A stretch of DNA of 64,000 nt, taken from the NCBI RefSeq assembly GCF_001718695.1, contig NZ_CP013421.1, forward strand, positions 124,001-188,000. The letters run 5' to 3'. Shown piece by piece: positions 45,607 to 55,127 of the stretch; position 1 is the first letter of the stretch, and every line of letters starts with the position of its first letter. The notes beneath the pieces were generated by a model. The model was not told where the DNA came from. It was given only the letters and a program-made list of their open reading frames with translations, and ran no database searches. The position numbers and the translations under genes are program-made. The stretch comes from Burkholderia ubonensis. GTDB lineage: Bacteria; Pseudomonadota; Gammaproteobacteria; Burkholderiales; Burkholderiaceae.

Positions 45607-46306
45607 CGCCAGGCTCGCGTCGCTGCTCGCCGACGGGCTGGCGAAGGAAGGCTTCGCGGTGGACTGGTGCGCGACACTCGATCTCGCGACGCGTGCGTTC
45701 GCGTCGACCCCCTACGACCTGGTGCTGCTCGATCTCGGCATGCCGGACGGCAACGGCGTGACCTTCGTGAAGGCGCTGCGCCGCGGCGGCCATACGGTGC
45801 CGGTGCTGATCATCACGGCGCGTAGCAGTCTGGACGACCGCGTGATCGGGCTCGACTCGGGCGGTGACGACTACCTGGTCAAGCCGTTCGAGCTGCGCGA
45901 GCTGACGGCGCGGTGTCGTGCGCTGCTGCGCCGGCCGGGCGCGTGCCTCGGCACCACGCTTGCGGTGGCCAATCTCGAACTCGATACGGCGGGGCGGGAA
46001 GTGCGCGTCGCGGGGCGCGTCGTGCCCGTGCCGCCGCGCGAGCTCGGGCTGCTCGAATGCCTGATGCGGCGAGTGGGGCACGTCGTCACGAAAGGCGCGC
46101 TCGAGGATTCGCTGTACGCGCTCGAAGCCGAGGTCACGCCGAACGCGCTGGAGGCAGTGGTGTCGCGCTTGCGGCGCCGGCTCGCCGCCGCGCATGCGCA
46201 GGTCGCGTTGCACACCGCGCACGGGATCGGCTACATGCTGACCGGCACATCCGCGTCCGCGTCGGATGGCGACGGCGACGGCGATGAAGCGCAGCGCAAT
46301 GGTTGA
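45581..46306 (+). CDS. OmpR-family response regulator
   Basis: 241 residues. Receiver with acceptor Asp in LVLLDLGMPDGNG and Lys in LVKPFELRE; winged-helix DNA-binding domain ending HTAHGIGYML. Likely controls its own operon and the divergent rubrerythrin gene through the GTCA direct repeats. Asp/Gly-rich C-terminal tail. It overlaps the kinase gene. Confidence 0.93.
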   Translation: MRLLLVEDNARLASLLADGLAKEGFAVDWCATLDLATRAFASTPYDLVLLDLGMPDGNGVTFVKALRRGGHTVPVLIITARSSLDDRVIGLDSGGDDYLVKPFELRELTARCRALLRRPGACLGTTLAVANLELDTAGREVRVAGRVVPVPPRELGLLECLMRRVGHVVTKGALEDSLYALEAEVTPNALEAVVSRLRRRLAAAHAQVALHTAHGIGYMLTGTSASASDGDGDGDEAQRNG

Positions 46307-47660
46307 CGGGGCGGGCACGCGGGTGCGGCGACGCCGCACGCTGTTCTTCACGATCTCCGTGCGGCTGGCCGTCGTCGGTTGCATCTTCATGCTGGTGCAG
46401 TTGCTCGCCGTCATGTGGATGTACGTGCGCAACCCCAACGAGCTCGATCAGTTGCTGATCTCGGCCGAGGCGACCCGCATCGCGCGCGCCATCGCCGCCG
46501 ACGGCGCGGATGCCGGCCTCGCGCGATCCGCGGATCTCGCGCAGCCGCTCGCGCCCGACACGCGCCGCGCGTTCGTCGTTCACGAGAAGGGCGGCGCGAT
46601 CGTCGCGCGACATGACGACGGCGAGGTGCGGATCGAACAGGAGGCGCCCATGTCGTTCCTGGTGATCCGCACGCAGCGCGAAACATGGGGCGACCGCTTT
46701 CTGCTCACGGGCACGCGGCGCGTGACGGTGGCCGACCGCCCGTACTGGGTGACGGTGGCGATCGCCGGCCGCGGCTTCAAGCCGTTCGTTCCAGTGATCT
46801 TCGACGAGATCCGCTTCCATGTCTTGCTTCCGCTCGCGCTGCTGTCGGGCTTGCTGCTGCTGTTCAACTTCAGCGTGGTGCGCAGCACGCTGAAGCCGCT
46901 CGATGAAACGATTGCCGCGGTGGATCGCATCGATCCGGCGCAGATCGCCACGCGCATAACGGATGCGACGCCGCTGTGGGAGGTGCAGGCGCTGGTCGGA
47001 TCGGTGAACCGCATGCTCGACCGGCTGCAGCTGTCGGTGGAAACGCTGCGCGAGTTCGCGGGCGACGCTGCGCACGAGTTGCGCACGCCGCTGGCGATCC
47101 TGATGCTCGGCATCGGAAGCCTGCCCGACGGAGAGACGAAGACGAAGCTCACGCGCGACGCGCAGCGAATGAAGCGGCTCGTGGACCAGATGCTCGACAT
47201 GGCGCAGGCGAGCACGGTCGAAATTGCCGCGGACGATCGCGTCGACCTCGGTGCGCTGGCGCGTGACGTTTCCACCGACCTGCTGCCGCTCGCGGTGGCG
47301 CGCGGCCGTTCGATCACGTTCGTCGATGCAGGCGGCGCGACGATCCGCGGTCACACGGAAGCGCTCGGCCGGGCGCTGCGCAACGTGATCGAGAACGCGC
47401 TCGAGCATACGCCGAGGGGAACGACGGTCGAGGTGGTGAGCGGGCCGGGCAGGTGTTGCTCGGTCCGCGACCACGGCCCGGGGGTTCCGGCGCGCGAGCG
47501 CGCGAGAATATTCGATCGCTTTTATCGGGTCGACCGGAGTCGCAACGCAGGCGCGGGGCTCGGACTCGCGATCGTCGCGACGATCATGGAGGCGCACGGC
47601 GGCTGGATCGAAGTCGACGATGCGGCTGACGGCGGCGCGTTGATGCGTCTGCGGTTTTAG
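46284..47660 (+). CDS. Membrane sensor histidine kinase
   Basis: 458 residues from ATG 46284; starts at 46266 or 46299 are also possible. Two membrane spans (LAVVGCIFMLVQLLAVMWMY and HVLLPLALLSGLLLLFNFS) enclose a periplasmic sensor loop of about 140 residues. Then HAMP, the H-box GDAAHELRTPLAIL, N-box NVIENALEH, and G-boxes DHGPGVP and NAGAGLGLAI. Partner of the response regulator before it. The signal sensed is unknown; the gene setting suggests redox or envelope stress. Confidence 0.92.
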   Translation: MKRSAMVDGAGTRVRRRRTLFFTISVRLAVVGCIFMLVQLLAVMWMYVRNPNELDQLLISAEATRIARAIAADGADAGLARSADLAQPLAPDTRRAFVVHEKGGAIVARHDDGEVRIEQEAPMSFLVIRTQRETWGDRFLLTGTRRVTVADRPYWVTVAIAGRGFKPFVPVIFDEIRFHVLLPLALLSGLLLLFNFSVVRSTLKPLDETIAAVDRIDPAQIATRITDATPLWEVQALVGSVNRMLDRLQLSVETLREFAGDAAHELRTPLAILMLGIGSLPDGETKTKLTRDAQRMKRLVDQMLDMAQASTVEIAADDRVDLGALARDVSTDLLPLAVARGRSITFVDAGGATIRGHTEALGRALRNVIENALEHTPRGTTVEVVSGPGRCCSVRDHGPGVPARERARIFDRFYRVDRSRNAGAGLGLAIVATIMEAHGGWIEVDDAADGGALMRLRF

Positions 47661-47718
47661 GGCGGCCATGCGGGCGCGGCGTAGCGGGGATGCCGACGAC
47701 ATGCACGCTCGCTTGCAT

Positions 47719-48165
47719 TCACGCCGCCTGTCGCGCGACGCCGAGTGCGAGCGCCGCCTTGGCGAGCAGCCGACGCAAACGCTCGGTGGCGGTCGCGACC
47801 GCGTGAAGCGGCGCGCGCGCCAGTTGCCGATCGTGCAGCGTCAGCAATTGCGCGACGTGCCCGTGGTCCTGTGCATCCATGCGCCATTCGCCCGTGGTGT
47901 GGCCGCGGTCGGTGCATCGGCGCAGCGCCGCTTCCATCTCCGCGAACGCGGCCTGGTCGCCGTCCCCATAGCCGGCTTCGTGAAGAAACTCGGCCAGGAA
48001 CAGGATCTCGACGAGCCGCGAGAGCTGCCGCTCGTTGCCGTGGCCCGCACGGATCGCGGCCAGCACGAGGTGGTACTCGAGCGATTGCCGGTCGACCGTC
48101 GCACGTGGCGTCGGCAGCAGCATGGCCTTGTTGCGCGAGCGAACCGGCGAACGTCGAAGCGTCAT
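47719..48165 (-). CDS. Small protein of unknown function at the edge of the nif genes
   Basis: 148 residues. Not recognised with confidence. It is mostly helical by eye, rich in Arg, Ala and Leu, with the core RQSLEYHLVLAAIRAGHGNE, LVEILFLAEFLHEAGYGDGD, and GEWRMDAQDHGHVAQLLTLH. Small proteins with this look occur in Burkholderia. No signal, membrane span or metal motif. It lies on the nif strand, 137 bp after the helical-repeat gene, so could be the last gene of that transcript. ATG 48165 is used; the open frame extends upstream to 48267. Confidence 0.55.
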   Translation of the reverse strand: MTLRRSPVRSRNKAMLLPTPRATVDRQSLEYHLVLAAIRAGHGNERQLSRLVEILFLAEFLHEAGYGDGDQAAFAEMEAALRRCTDRGHTTGEWRMDAQDHGHVAQLLTLHDRQLARAPLHAVATATERLRRLLAKAALALGVARQAA

Positions 48166-48302
48166 CGTGCGTGATCCTTCAGGTGGAACATCGGACTTCG
48201 AATGGCCATGCACCGGCGCATGCCGCGTATGCGGACCGGCCGGGCGACCGGTTCCGCTGCGTTCCACTGCGAACCATCTCGACCTCCTTCATGCGCGGCC
48301 CG

Positions 48303-48779
48303 TCACCGTTCCGGAATCTGGGCGAGCAGCGCATCGACGACGCCGTACCCGACGCGATCGGCCGGATCGAGCGCGCGCAATTTCTCGACCAGCGCGCGCG
48401 CGACGCGGTACTCGCCCAGCCGCACGCTGATGAACGCGAGTGCCTTCAGCGTGAACAGCCAGAAGCGGGCGGGGCCGGGCACCGAAAAATCGGCGTCGCT
48501 CGCGCGCACCATGCGCCAGTCGCGGGCGAGCGACGCCTGCTCGGCCGCGACCGCGAGCGCCTTGATCGCGACCTGTTGCGCGTGCGCGAGCTCGCCGGCC
48601 GCCGCATGGAACTTGTAGAGCAGGTAGTACGCGGGCAGGCTGCGCGGCGCGCTGAGCACGGCCGCCCACAGCGCCGCGCCGGTCTCGTCGCGCGTCGCCC
48701 CGCGCGCCGAGTCGATCATATGCCGGATCGACGCGGGCACGTCGCCGCCGAACAGCTCGGCGGACTCGGATCCCGTCAT
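48303..48779 (-). CDS. nif-associated helical-repeat (TPR-like) protein
   Basis: 158 residues. Predicted to be all helical, with TPR-like pairs: LPAYYLLYKFHAAAGELAHA, then RFWLFTLKALAFISVRLGEY and ARALVEKLRALDPADRVG. The same order of segments occurs in the gene that runs off the window at 63432, so the two are paralogues at opposite ends of the nif region. Function unknown; no catalytic motif. It starts 5 bp after the ferredoxin gene and likely shares its transcript. Confidence 0.7.
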   Translation of the reverse strand: MTGSESAELFGGDVPASIRHMIDSARGATRDETGAALWAAVLSAPRSLPAYYLLYKFHAAAGELAHAQQVAIKALAVAAEQASLARDWRMVRASDADFSVPGPARFWLFTLKALAFISVRLGEYRVARALVEKLRALDPADRVGYGVVDALLAQIPER

Positions 48780-48784
48780 CAGGT

Positions 48785-49111
48785 TCACCAGATCTCCCTC
48801 GGCGCGAGCAGACGTGCGACCGGCTCGCCGCGTTCGAGGTGGCTGGAGAAAATCTCGTCGACGTCGGCCGGCGTGACGCCGCTGTACAGCACGGCTTCCG
48901 GATAGACGACGACATTCGCGCCGCGCTCGCACGGGCCGAGGCAGCCCGCGTAGGTGATGGCGACCGTGTCGTAGGCCTGGCGCTTCTGCTGCTCGGCCCA
49001 GAACGCCTGCAACAGCGCGGCCGAGCCGTGGCCGCCGCCGCAGGAGCCGCGCGGATGGTTCGGCGGCCGGTTCTGCGTGCAGACGAAGACGTGTCGTGTC
49101 GGACGTGGCAT
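48785..49111 (-). CDS. Thioredoxin-like [2Fe-2S] ferredoxin
   Basis: 108 residues of the thioredoxin-fold (Shethna type) ferredoxin family. Cluster ligands are Cys in HVFVCTQNRPP and RGSCGGGH, and Cys-x3-Cys in YAGCLGPCERGANVVVYPE. Such ferredoxins occur in nif clusters of Azotobacter and others, where they transfer electrons or protect nitrogenase; which role holds here is not shown. It is 15 bp downstream of fixX on the same strand. Confidence 0.87.
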   Translation of the reverse strand: MPRPTRHVFVCTQNRPPNHPRGSCGGGHGSAALLQAFWAEQQKRQAYDTVAITYAGCLGPCERGANVVVYPEAVLYSGVTPADVDEIFSSHLERGEPVARLLAPREIW

Positions 49112-49126
49112 CGCGGTATCCCTCCT

Positions 49127-49426
49127 TCAACCGAACTTGAACAGGATCCCGTGGCCGCCCCGCGGGTACTCCCATTCGATGTTCTGATGTTCGCTGCACA
49201 GGATCCGGCAGCTCCCGCACTCGAGGCAGCCGTCGGTGATCAGCGTCACCGCGCCGTTGCCTTCGGCCTTGTAGCACGACGCCGGGCAGACGAACGTGCA
49301 GCTCTTCTGCCTGCAGTCGTTCAGGCAGACGTCCGTGCTCTTGATGCGGATGTGCGGCCGGCCCGCGTCGACGCGGTAGCGGTTCTGAAACAGCTTTTCC
49401 TCGACGTTGACTGTCACGGTGCTCAT
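49127..49426 (-). CDS. fixX: Ferredoxin-like protein FixX
   Basis: 99 residues. Two Fe-S cluster motifs: CLNDCRQKSCTFVCPASCYK and GCLECGSCRILCSEHQN. It ends YPRGGHGILFKFG, the normal FixX end. It forms the electron-bifurcating FixABCX complex, which uses NADH to reduce ferredoxin for nitrogenase and passes the other electrons to quinone. Start overlaps the fixC stop (ATGA). Confidence 0.95.
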   Translation of the reverse strand: MSTVTVNVEEKLFQNRYRVDAGRPHIRIKSTDVCLNDCRQKSCTFVCPASCYKAEGNGAVTLITDGCLECGSCRILCSEHQNIEWEYPRGGHGILFKFG

Positions 49427-50733
49427 CGGAATGCCCTCCAGATTTTGAACGCGTCGCCGACCAGGCCGGCGAACGAACGGCTCTTGCGGAAGCTCGACAC
49501 GATCGCGCGCTCCTTGGTCTTCTTGTCGACGCCGTCGACGGTGATCATCGTGCGCGCGGCGTTCGCGACCAGATCCGGATAGGTCGTGAAGAATTGCGGA
49601 TTGCGGTGCAGCGTGTCCGGCATGTCGCGGTACTTGTACAGATCCTTCATCACGAAGCTGTCGTCGAGCTTCGCCTTGTACGCCTTCAGCTCGCCCGCGC
49701 GATAGCCGCGGCCGGCCGCCTTCGCCGCGATCACCGTCTCGGCCGCGAGGCGCCCGGTCGTCATCGCGAGGTTCGAGCCTTCGCGGTGCGCGGCGTTGAC
49801 GAAGCCGCCCGAGTCGCCGACGATCATCCAGCCGTTGCCGTACACGCGCGGCACCGCGTGGAAGCCGCCTTCCGGGATCAGGTGCGCGCAGTACTCCTTC
49901 ATCTCGCCGCCCTCGATCAGCGGCGCGATCGCCGGATGGCGCTTCATCTGCTCGATCAGCACGTACGGGCTCGTGCGGTTCGCGTTCTGCTTGAAATCGG
50001 ACAGCATGCAGCCGACGCCGATCGTCAGCGATTCGCGGTTCGTGTACAGGAAGCCCGTGCCCATCATGCCGTCGGTGATCCGGCCGACCATCTCGATCAC
50101 GACGCCTTCGTCCTCGCCGATGTTGAAGCGCTGACGGATCGTCTCCTCCGGCATGAACAGGATTTCCTTGACGGCGAGCGCGACGTTGCCGGCGTCGATC
50201 TCGTCGTGGAAACCGGCCTTGCGCGCAAGCGTCGAATTCACGCCGTCGGCGAGGATCACGACGTCGGCGTACACGTCGCCCTGCTCGCGATCGCACTGCA
50301 CGCCGACCACCTGGTCGCCGTCGAGGATCAGATGGTTGACGGTCGTCTCGCAGATGACCAGCGCGCCGGCCTCGCGCACCTTCGACGAGAACCACTTGTC
50401 GAACTGCGCGCGGATGATCGTGTAGCGGTTGTACGGCGGCTTGTTGTAGTCGTCGCTGCGCACGTGCGTGCCGACGAACGACGTCTCGTCGAGCATCCAC
50501 AGGCGCTGCTCGATGATGTGACGCTCGAGCGGCGCGTCGTCGCGAAAGTCGGGGATGATCTCCTCGAGCGCCTTCGCGTAGAGGATCGCGCCTTGCACGT
50601 TCTTGCTGCCCGGATACTCGCCGCGCTCGATCTGCAGCACCTTGAGGCCGGCTTTCGCCATCGTGTAGGCCGCGGCATTGCCCGACGGCCCCGCGCCGAC
50701 GACGATCGCGTCGAATTGCGACGGTTTTTTCAT
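49423..50733 (-). CDS. fixC: Electron-transfer flavoprotein-quinone oxidoreductase-like FixC
   Basis: 436 residues. FAD site VVGAGPSGNAAAYTMAKAG at the N-terminus, GSKNVQGAILY, ILADGVNSTLARKAG, and the second flavin motif IVGDSGGFVNAAHREGSN. It is the quinone-reducing arm of FixABCX, attached to the membrane. ATG 50733 gives the family's normal length. It lies 11 bp after fixB. Confidence 0.95.
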   Translation of the reverse strand: MKKPSQFDAIVVGAGPSGNAAAYTMAKAGLKVLQIERGEYPGSKNVQGAILYAKALEEIIPDFRDDAPLERHIIEQRLWMLDETSFVGTHVRSDDYNKPPYNRYTIIRAQFDKWFSSKVREAGALVICETTVNHLILDGDQVVGVQCDREQGDVYADVVILADGVNSTLARKAGFHDEIDAGNVALAVKEILFMPEETIRQRFNIGEDEGVVIEMVGRITDGMMGTGFLYTNRESLTIGVGCMLSDFKQNANRTSPYVLIEQMKRHPAIAPLIEGGEMKEYCAHLIPEGGFHAVPRVYGNGWMIVGDSGGFVNAAHREGSNLAMTTGRLAAETVIAAKAAGRGYRAGELKAYKAKLDDSFVMKDLYKYRDMPDTLHRNPQFFTTYPDLVANAARTMITVDGVDKKTKERAIVSSFRKSRSFAGLVGDAFKIWRAFR

Positions 50734-50744
50734 TTCGCTGCTCC

Positions 50745-51851
50745 TTATGCGACCTGCTTGCCGCGAACCGACAGGTGTTCCGCGAACGCTTGCGTGAGCG
50801 CGGGCAGCACCTGCATCGCATTGCCGACGATGCCGAAGTGCGCGAAGTCGAAGATCGGCGCGTTCGGGTCGGTGTTGATCGCGACGATCACGTCCGCGCT
50901 CTCCATCCCGACGCGATGCTGGATCGCGCCGGAAATGCCGGCCGCGATGTAGAGCTTCGGCCGCACGGTCTTGCCGGTCTGGCCGACCTGCCGGTCGGCC
51001 TCGACCCAGCCGGCCTGCACGCACGGGCGCGTCGCGCCCACCTCGCCGCCGAGCACGCGCGCGAGCTCGAACACGAGGCGGAAGTTCTCCGGATTCTTCA
51101 GCCCCTTGCCGCCGCTCACGATCACGTCGGCATAGGGCAGGTTGATGCGGTTGCTGTTCGCGTCGGCGATGAAGTCGAGCAGCTTCGTGACGATGTCGGT
51201 TTCGACCATGCCGAACGTTTCCTGCACGATCTCGCCGCCGCGGCCGGGCTCGGCGCGCGGCATCGCCATCACGCGCGGGCGCACGGTCGCCATCTGCGGC
51301 CGGTACGCGAGCGTCATGATCGTGCACAGCAGCGAGCCGCCGAAGGTCGGCCGCGTCGCGGCCAGCGCACGCGTGGCCGGGTCGATGTTGAGCGCGGTGC
51401 AGTCCGCGGTCAGTCCAGTCAACAGCGTGGTCGCAACCGAGCCGGCGAGGTCGCGGCCCATCGACGTCGCGCCGAGCAGCAGGATTTCGGGCTGGTAGCG
51501 ATTGACGAGCTCGGTGAGCGCCTTCGTGAACGGCTCGTTCCGGTAGCCGTGCAGCACCGGCGCGTGAATCACGTAGGCCTTGTCGGCGCCGTAGCCGAAC
51601 GCGTCGGCGGCGAACGTCTCGAGCGCTTCGTCGGGGCCGCCGAGCAGCACGACGGACACGTCGCTGCCGAGCTTGTCGGCGAGCTTGCGCGCCTCGCCGA
51701 CGAGTTCCCACGACACGCCGTGCACGTGGCCGCGGTCGTGCTCGACGAACACCCAGACGCCCTTGTACGCCTTCAGGTGCTCGGGCAGCTCCAGATTGCG
51801 GCCGCCGGCCTTCCTGACGGGCGCGGCGGGCGGGTTGGCGGCGGTCGTCAT
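50745..51851 (-). CDS. fixB: Electron-transfer flavoprotein alpha subunit FixB
   Basis: 368 residues. The C-terminal FAD-binding ETF-alpha signature is complete: RPKLYIAAGISGAIQHRVGM and AINTDPNAPIFDFAHFGIVGN. Forms a heterodimer with FixA. The ATG at 51851 overlaps the fixA stop codon. Confidence 0.95.
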   Translation of the reverse strand: MTTAANPPAAPVRKAGGRNLELPEHLKAYKGVWVFVEHDRGHVHGVSWELVGEARKLADKLGSDVSVVLLGGPDEALETFAADAFGYGADKAYVIHAPVLHGYRNEPFTKALTELVNRYQPEILLLGATSMGRDLAGSVATTLLTGLTADCTALNIDPATRALAATRPTFGGSLLCTIMTLAYRPQMATVRPRVMAMPRAEPGRGGEIVQETFGMVETDIVTKLLDFIADANSNRINLPYADVIVSGGKGLKNPENFRLVFELARVLGGEVGATRPCVQAGWVEADRQVGQTGKTVRPKLYIAAGISGAIQHRVGMESADVIVAINTDPNAPIFDFAHFGIVGNAMQVLPALTQAFAEHLSVRGKQVA

Positions 51852-52696
51852 GTCGACTCCTTCATCAGCAGGTCGGTTTCGAGCGTCGGATGACGCGTGA
51901 AGATCTTCTGCAGCAAGGTCAGCGACACGTCGCGCAGCGTCGACGTGTCGAGTTCGAGCAGGTCGGCCTTCTCGCTGCGCGGGGTCGGGCCGAACACCTT
52001 GCTGACGACGGTCGGCGATCCCTTCAGGCCGATCTTCGTCACGTCCTCGATGCCGGCGTCCTCCTTGTTCCATCTGCGCACCGGGAAACCGGCCGCGTGG
52101 ATCATCGCGGGCATCGTCGCGAAGCGCAGCTCGTTGGTGTTCTCGAGCATCGTGACGAGACACGGCAGCGCGGTCTTCAGCACCTGCACGCCGCCTTCCG
52201 CGCGACGCTCGACGACGATCGTGCGCGCGTCGGGATCGATCTCGACGATCCGCGACACGTAGGTCAGCAACTGCATCCCGAGCCGCTTCGCGATGCCGGG
52301 GCCGACCTGGGCGGTGTCGCCGTCGATCGTCTGCTTGCCGGTGAACACGATGTCGACCGCCTGTTCGCGCGCGATCTGGCGGATGCCGGCCGCGAGCGCA
52401 TAGGAGGTCGCGAGCGTGTCGGCGCCCGCGAACGCGCGGTCGGTCACGAGGATCGCGTCGTCGGCGCCGTAGCTCACGCATTTGCGCAGCGCGTCCTCGG
52501 CCTGCGGCGGCCCCATGCAGAGGGCGGTGACCATGCCGCCGAAGCGGTCCTTCAGGCGCAGCGCCTCTTCGAGCGAGAACAGGTCGTACGGATTGGGGAT
52601 CGCGGGCACGCCCTGCCGCATGATCGTGTTGGTGACCGGATGAACCCGGATCTGCGCCGAATCCGGAACCTGCTTGATGCAGACGACGATGTGCAT
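51848..52696 (-). CDS. fixA: Electron-transfer flavoprotein beta subunit FixA
   Basis: 282 residues starting MHIVVCIKQVPDSAQIRVHP, the standard FixA beginning. Also seen: PNPYDLFSLEEALRLKDR and the flavin-binding TGKQTIDGDTAQVGPGIA. An in-frame ATG at 52714, overlapping the nifW stop, would add six residues (MTEKPT) and is possible by coupling. First of the four fix genes, which continue the nifV transcript. Confidence 0.94.
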   Translation of the reverse strand: MHIVVCIKQVPDSAQIRVHPVTNTIMRQGVPAIPNPYDLFSLEEALRLKDRFGGMVTALCMGPPQAEDALRKCVSYGADDAILVTDRAFAGADTLATSYALAAGIRQIAREQAVDIVFTGKQTIDGDTAQVGPGIAKRLGMQLLTYVSRIVEIDPDARTIVVERRAEGGVQVLKTALPCLVTMLENTNELRFATMPAMIHAAGFPVRRWNKEDAGIEDVTKIGLKGSPTVVSKVFGPTPRSEKADLLELDTSTLRDVSLTLLQKIFTRHPTLETDLLMKEST

Positions 52697-52710
52697 GGTG
52701 GGTTTCTCCG

Positions 52711-53049
52711 TCATGCGGTGCCGCGCGCCGGCAGCGACGCGCGGAGAGTGTCGACGGACACGTGCTGGCGGCCGTCGACGTCCTGGAATACCTTGAAGAC
52801 CTTTTCCTCGGCGGGCGTCGACGCGACGAAGTCGCGGTAGGCCCGTGCGAGCTGGTCGCGGTAGGTGGCGAACAGCGCGGCTTCGGTGTCCTGCGGGATC
52901 GACGCCTGCTGCCGGATGTACTGGAAGAAGCGCTTGAGGATGTGCAGACGGCAGACGTCGACCACCTTCTGGTCGAACGGCACGCCAAAGAACTGCAGGA
53001 AGTCCTCCGCGGAGGACAGGTGTTTCAATCGTTCGGCGAGGGGCGTCAT
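52711..53049 (-). CDS. nifW: Nitrogenase-stabilising protein NifW
   Basis: 112 residues. The family core is clear: LSSAEDFLQFFGVPFDQKVVDVCRLHILKRFF (positions about 11-42), then FVASTPAEEKVFKVFQD. NifW binds the MoFe protein and helps protect it from oxygen. It sits between cysE and fixA, 6 bp after cysE. Confidence 0.94.
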   Translation of the reverse strand: MTPLAERLKHLSSAEDFLQFFGVPFDQKVVDVCRLHILKRFFQYIRQQASIPQDTEAALFATYRDQLARAYRDFVASTPAEEKVFKVFQDVDGRQHVSVDTLRASLPARGTA

Positions 53050-53055
53050 GGCGAA

Positions 53056-53850
53056 TCACTCCGGACGGCGGGACGGGGATGGCGCGTGCACGGCGTCCAT
53101 GCAGCCGTCGCCGCAGCATGGTTCGCCGGGTGCGCCGGGACGCGGCGGCAGCGGGCCGCCTTGGCTGGACTGCTCGAGCCGGGCGACGCGATCGAGCAGG
53201 CACGCGAGCGCCTTGCCGACCGGGTCGGGAATCAGGTGATGGTTCAGGTCGTAGCCGTGCGCGGTGCGCCGGTCGCGCGGCGCGACGACGCGCGCCGGAA
53301 TCCCGACGACGGTCGCGTGGTCCGGCACCGCGTCGATCACGACCGAGTTCGCCGCGATCCGCGCGCCATCGCCGACCGCGATCGGGCCGAGGATCGTCGC
53401 GCCCGCGCCGACGATCACGCGCTCGCCGAGCGTCGGATGGCGCTTGCCTGCGTGCAGGCTGGTGCCGCCGAGCGTGACGCCGTGATAGAGCGTGCAGTCG
53501 GCGCCGATCTCGGCCGTCTCGCCGATCACGACGCCCGAGCCGTGATCGATGAACAGGCGCGGGCCGATCGTCGCGCCGGGATGGATGTCGACCTGCGTGA
53601 CCATGCGCGCGACGAACGACAGCACGCGCGGCAGGTAGCGCCAGCCGCGCCGCCACAGCGCATGCGCGACGCGGTGCGCGGCGAGCGCGTGCAGCCCCGG
53701 ATAGATGGTCCAGACCTCGAGCCTGCTGCGCGCGGCCGGATCGCGCTCGAGCACGCAGCGTGCGTCGCCGCGCAGCAAGGCCCACCATGAGCGGCCGGCG
53801 GCGCGCTCGGCCGCCGCCGCCGCGGATGCGGTGCGCGGCACGGCGCTCAT
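53056..53850 (-). CDS. cysE: Serine O-acetyltransferase (CysE/NifP)
   Basis: 264 residues. The left-handed beta-helix hexapeptide repeats run from [20 protein letters not shown] to [11 protein letters not shown], with the catalytic His in [15 protein letters not shown] and [10 protein letters not shown]. It makes O-acetylserine for cysteine, the sulfur source for nitrogenase Fe-S clusters; a nif-linked copy is called nifP. The C-terminus has a variable tail with CCGDGC. It overlaps nifV by 4 bp. Confidence 0.93.
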   Translation of the reverse strand: MSAVPRTASAAAAAERAAGRSWWALLRGDARCVLERDPAARSRLEVWTIYPGLHALAAHRVAHALWRRGWRYLPRVLSFVARMVTQVDIHPGATIGPRLFIDHGSGVVIGETAEIGADCTLYHGVTLGGTSLHAGKRHPTLGERVIVGAGATILGPIAVGDGARIAANSVVIDAVPDHATVVGIPARVVAPRDRRTAHGYDLNHHLIPDPVGKALACLLDRVARLEQSSQGGPLPPRPGAPGEPCCGDGCMDAVHAPSPSRRPE

Positions 53851-54983
53851 GACCATTCCTCGATGAGTTCGCGCGTCTCGACCAGGAACCGGTACAGATC
53901 GGCCGCGTTCGGCGCCTGCTTCGTCTGGGTCGCATGCTGGCGGATGCGCGCGAGCAGCAGCGGCACGAGCTGGTCGGCGACCGGCAGCCCGAGCGCCTCG
54001 TACGCATGGCGCACGCCGTGCGAGCCGGAATGCTTGCCGAGCACGAGCGAGCGCGCGCGGCCGAGCTCGGCCGGATCGAAGCTCTCGTAGGTCGTCGGAT
54101 TCTTCGCGAGGCCGTCGGTGTGGATGCCCGACTCGTGCGTGAACACGCCGCCGCCGACGATGCTCTTGTTGAGCGCGACCTGCCGCCCGGACGCATGCTC
54201 GACGAGCCGCGAAATGCCGACGAGCGCGGTGGTGTCGACGCCGGTGTCGCGGCCGAGCAGATGGCGCGAGCACATCACGACCTCCTCGAGCGCCGCGTTG
54301 CCCGCGCGCTCGCCGAGGCCGTTGACCGTCGTGTTCGCATGCGTCGCGCCAGCCCGCAGCGCCGCGAGCGTGTTGGCGGTGGCGAGCCCGAGATCGTTGT
54401 GCGCGTGCATCTCGATCTCGATGTCGATGGCGTCGCGCAGGCGCGCGACGGCTTCGTAGGTCGAGAACGGATCGAGCACGCCGAGCGTGTCGGCGAAACG
54501 GATGCGCTGCGCGCCGCATTGCTGCGCGAGCCGCGCGACGTCGGCGAGGAACGCCGGGTCCGCGCGCGACGCGTCCTCGGCGCCGAGCGAGATCTTCAGA
54601 TCGCTGCGCACGGCCTCGCCGATCACGCGCCTGATCTGCGCGAACACCCAGGCGCGCGGCTGGCGCAGCTTGTATTGCAGATGAATGTCCGACACCGGCA
54701 CGGACAGGTGGATGATGTCGGGCCGGCAGCGCAGCGCCGCGGCGAGGTCGCCCGGCGTCAGGCGTCCCCATACCATGACGCTCGCGTCGAGATTCAGGTC
54801 GACGATCGAGCGGATGTCCGCAATCTCGTCGGCGCCCATCGACGGGATGCCGATTTCGAGTTCGGGCACGCCGGCGTTCGACAACGCGGTCGCGATCGCG
54901 CATTTCTCCTCGACGGTGAACGCGACGCCGGCGGTCTGTTCGCCGTCGCGCAGTGTCGTGTCGTTGATGATCGGAATGGACAT
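53847..54983 (-). CDS. nifV: Homocitrate synthase NifV
   Basis: 378 residues. Conserved DmpG/LeuA-type TIM barrel: [19 protein letters not shown] at the start, [27 protein letters not shown], the metal-binding [16 protein letters not shown], and [15 protein letters not shown]. It condenses acetyl-CoA and 2-oxoglutarate to homocitrate, the organic ligand of FeMo-co. It is the first gene of the leftward nifV-cysE-nifW-fixABCX run and has its own sigma54 promoter and NifA site. Confidence 0.96.
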   Translation of the reverse strand: MSIPIINDTTLRDGEQTAGVAFTVEEKCAIATALSNAGVPELEIGIPSMGADEIADIRSIVDLNLDASVMVWGRLTPGDLAAALRCRPDIIHLSVPVSDIHLQYKLRQPRAWVFAQIRRVIGEAVRSDLKISLGAEDASRADPAFLADVARLAQQCGAQRIRFADTLGVLDPFSTYEAVARLRDAIDIEIEMHAHNDLGLATANTLAALRAGATHANTTVNGLGERAGNAALEEVVMCSRHLLGRDTGVDTTALVGISRLVEHASGRQVALNKSIVGGGVFTHESGIHTDGLAKNPTTYESFDPAELGRARSLVLGKHSGSHGVRHAYEALGLPVADQLVPLLLARIRQHATQTKQAPNAADLYRFLVETRELIEEWS

Positions 54984-55017
54984 GGTTGCGATTCCAGAGG
55001 GCGTTGCGATACGTATT

Positions 55018-55033
55018 TGCAAAGGTCGTGCCA
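55018..55033 (-). promoter_or_regulatory. sigma54 (-24/-12) promoter of nifV
   Basis: On the minus strand TGGCACGACCTTTGCA matches the RpoN consensus TGGCACG-N4-TTGCW perfectly. The expected start point is near 55006, about 20 bp before the nifV ATG at 54983. Confidence 0.88.
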
Positions 55034-55127
55034 ATTGCGCATGGGTGCGCGAGAGGCCGTCGCGACGCGGGTTTGCGCGAATCGCGCAGCGTGCGGATGG
55101 CGGCTTGCCGCCGACGCGTGTCGCGAA

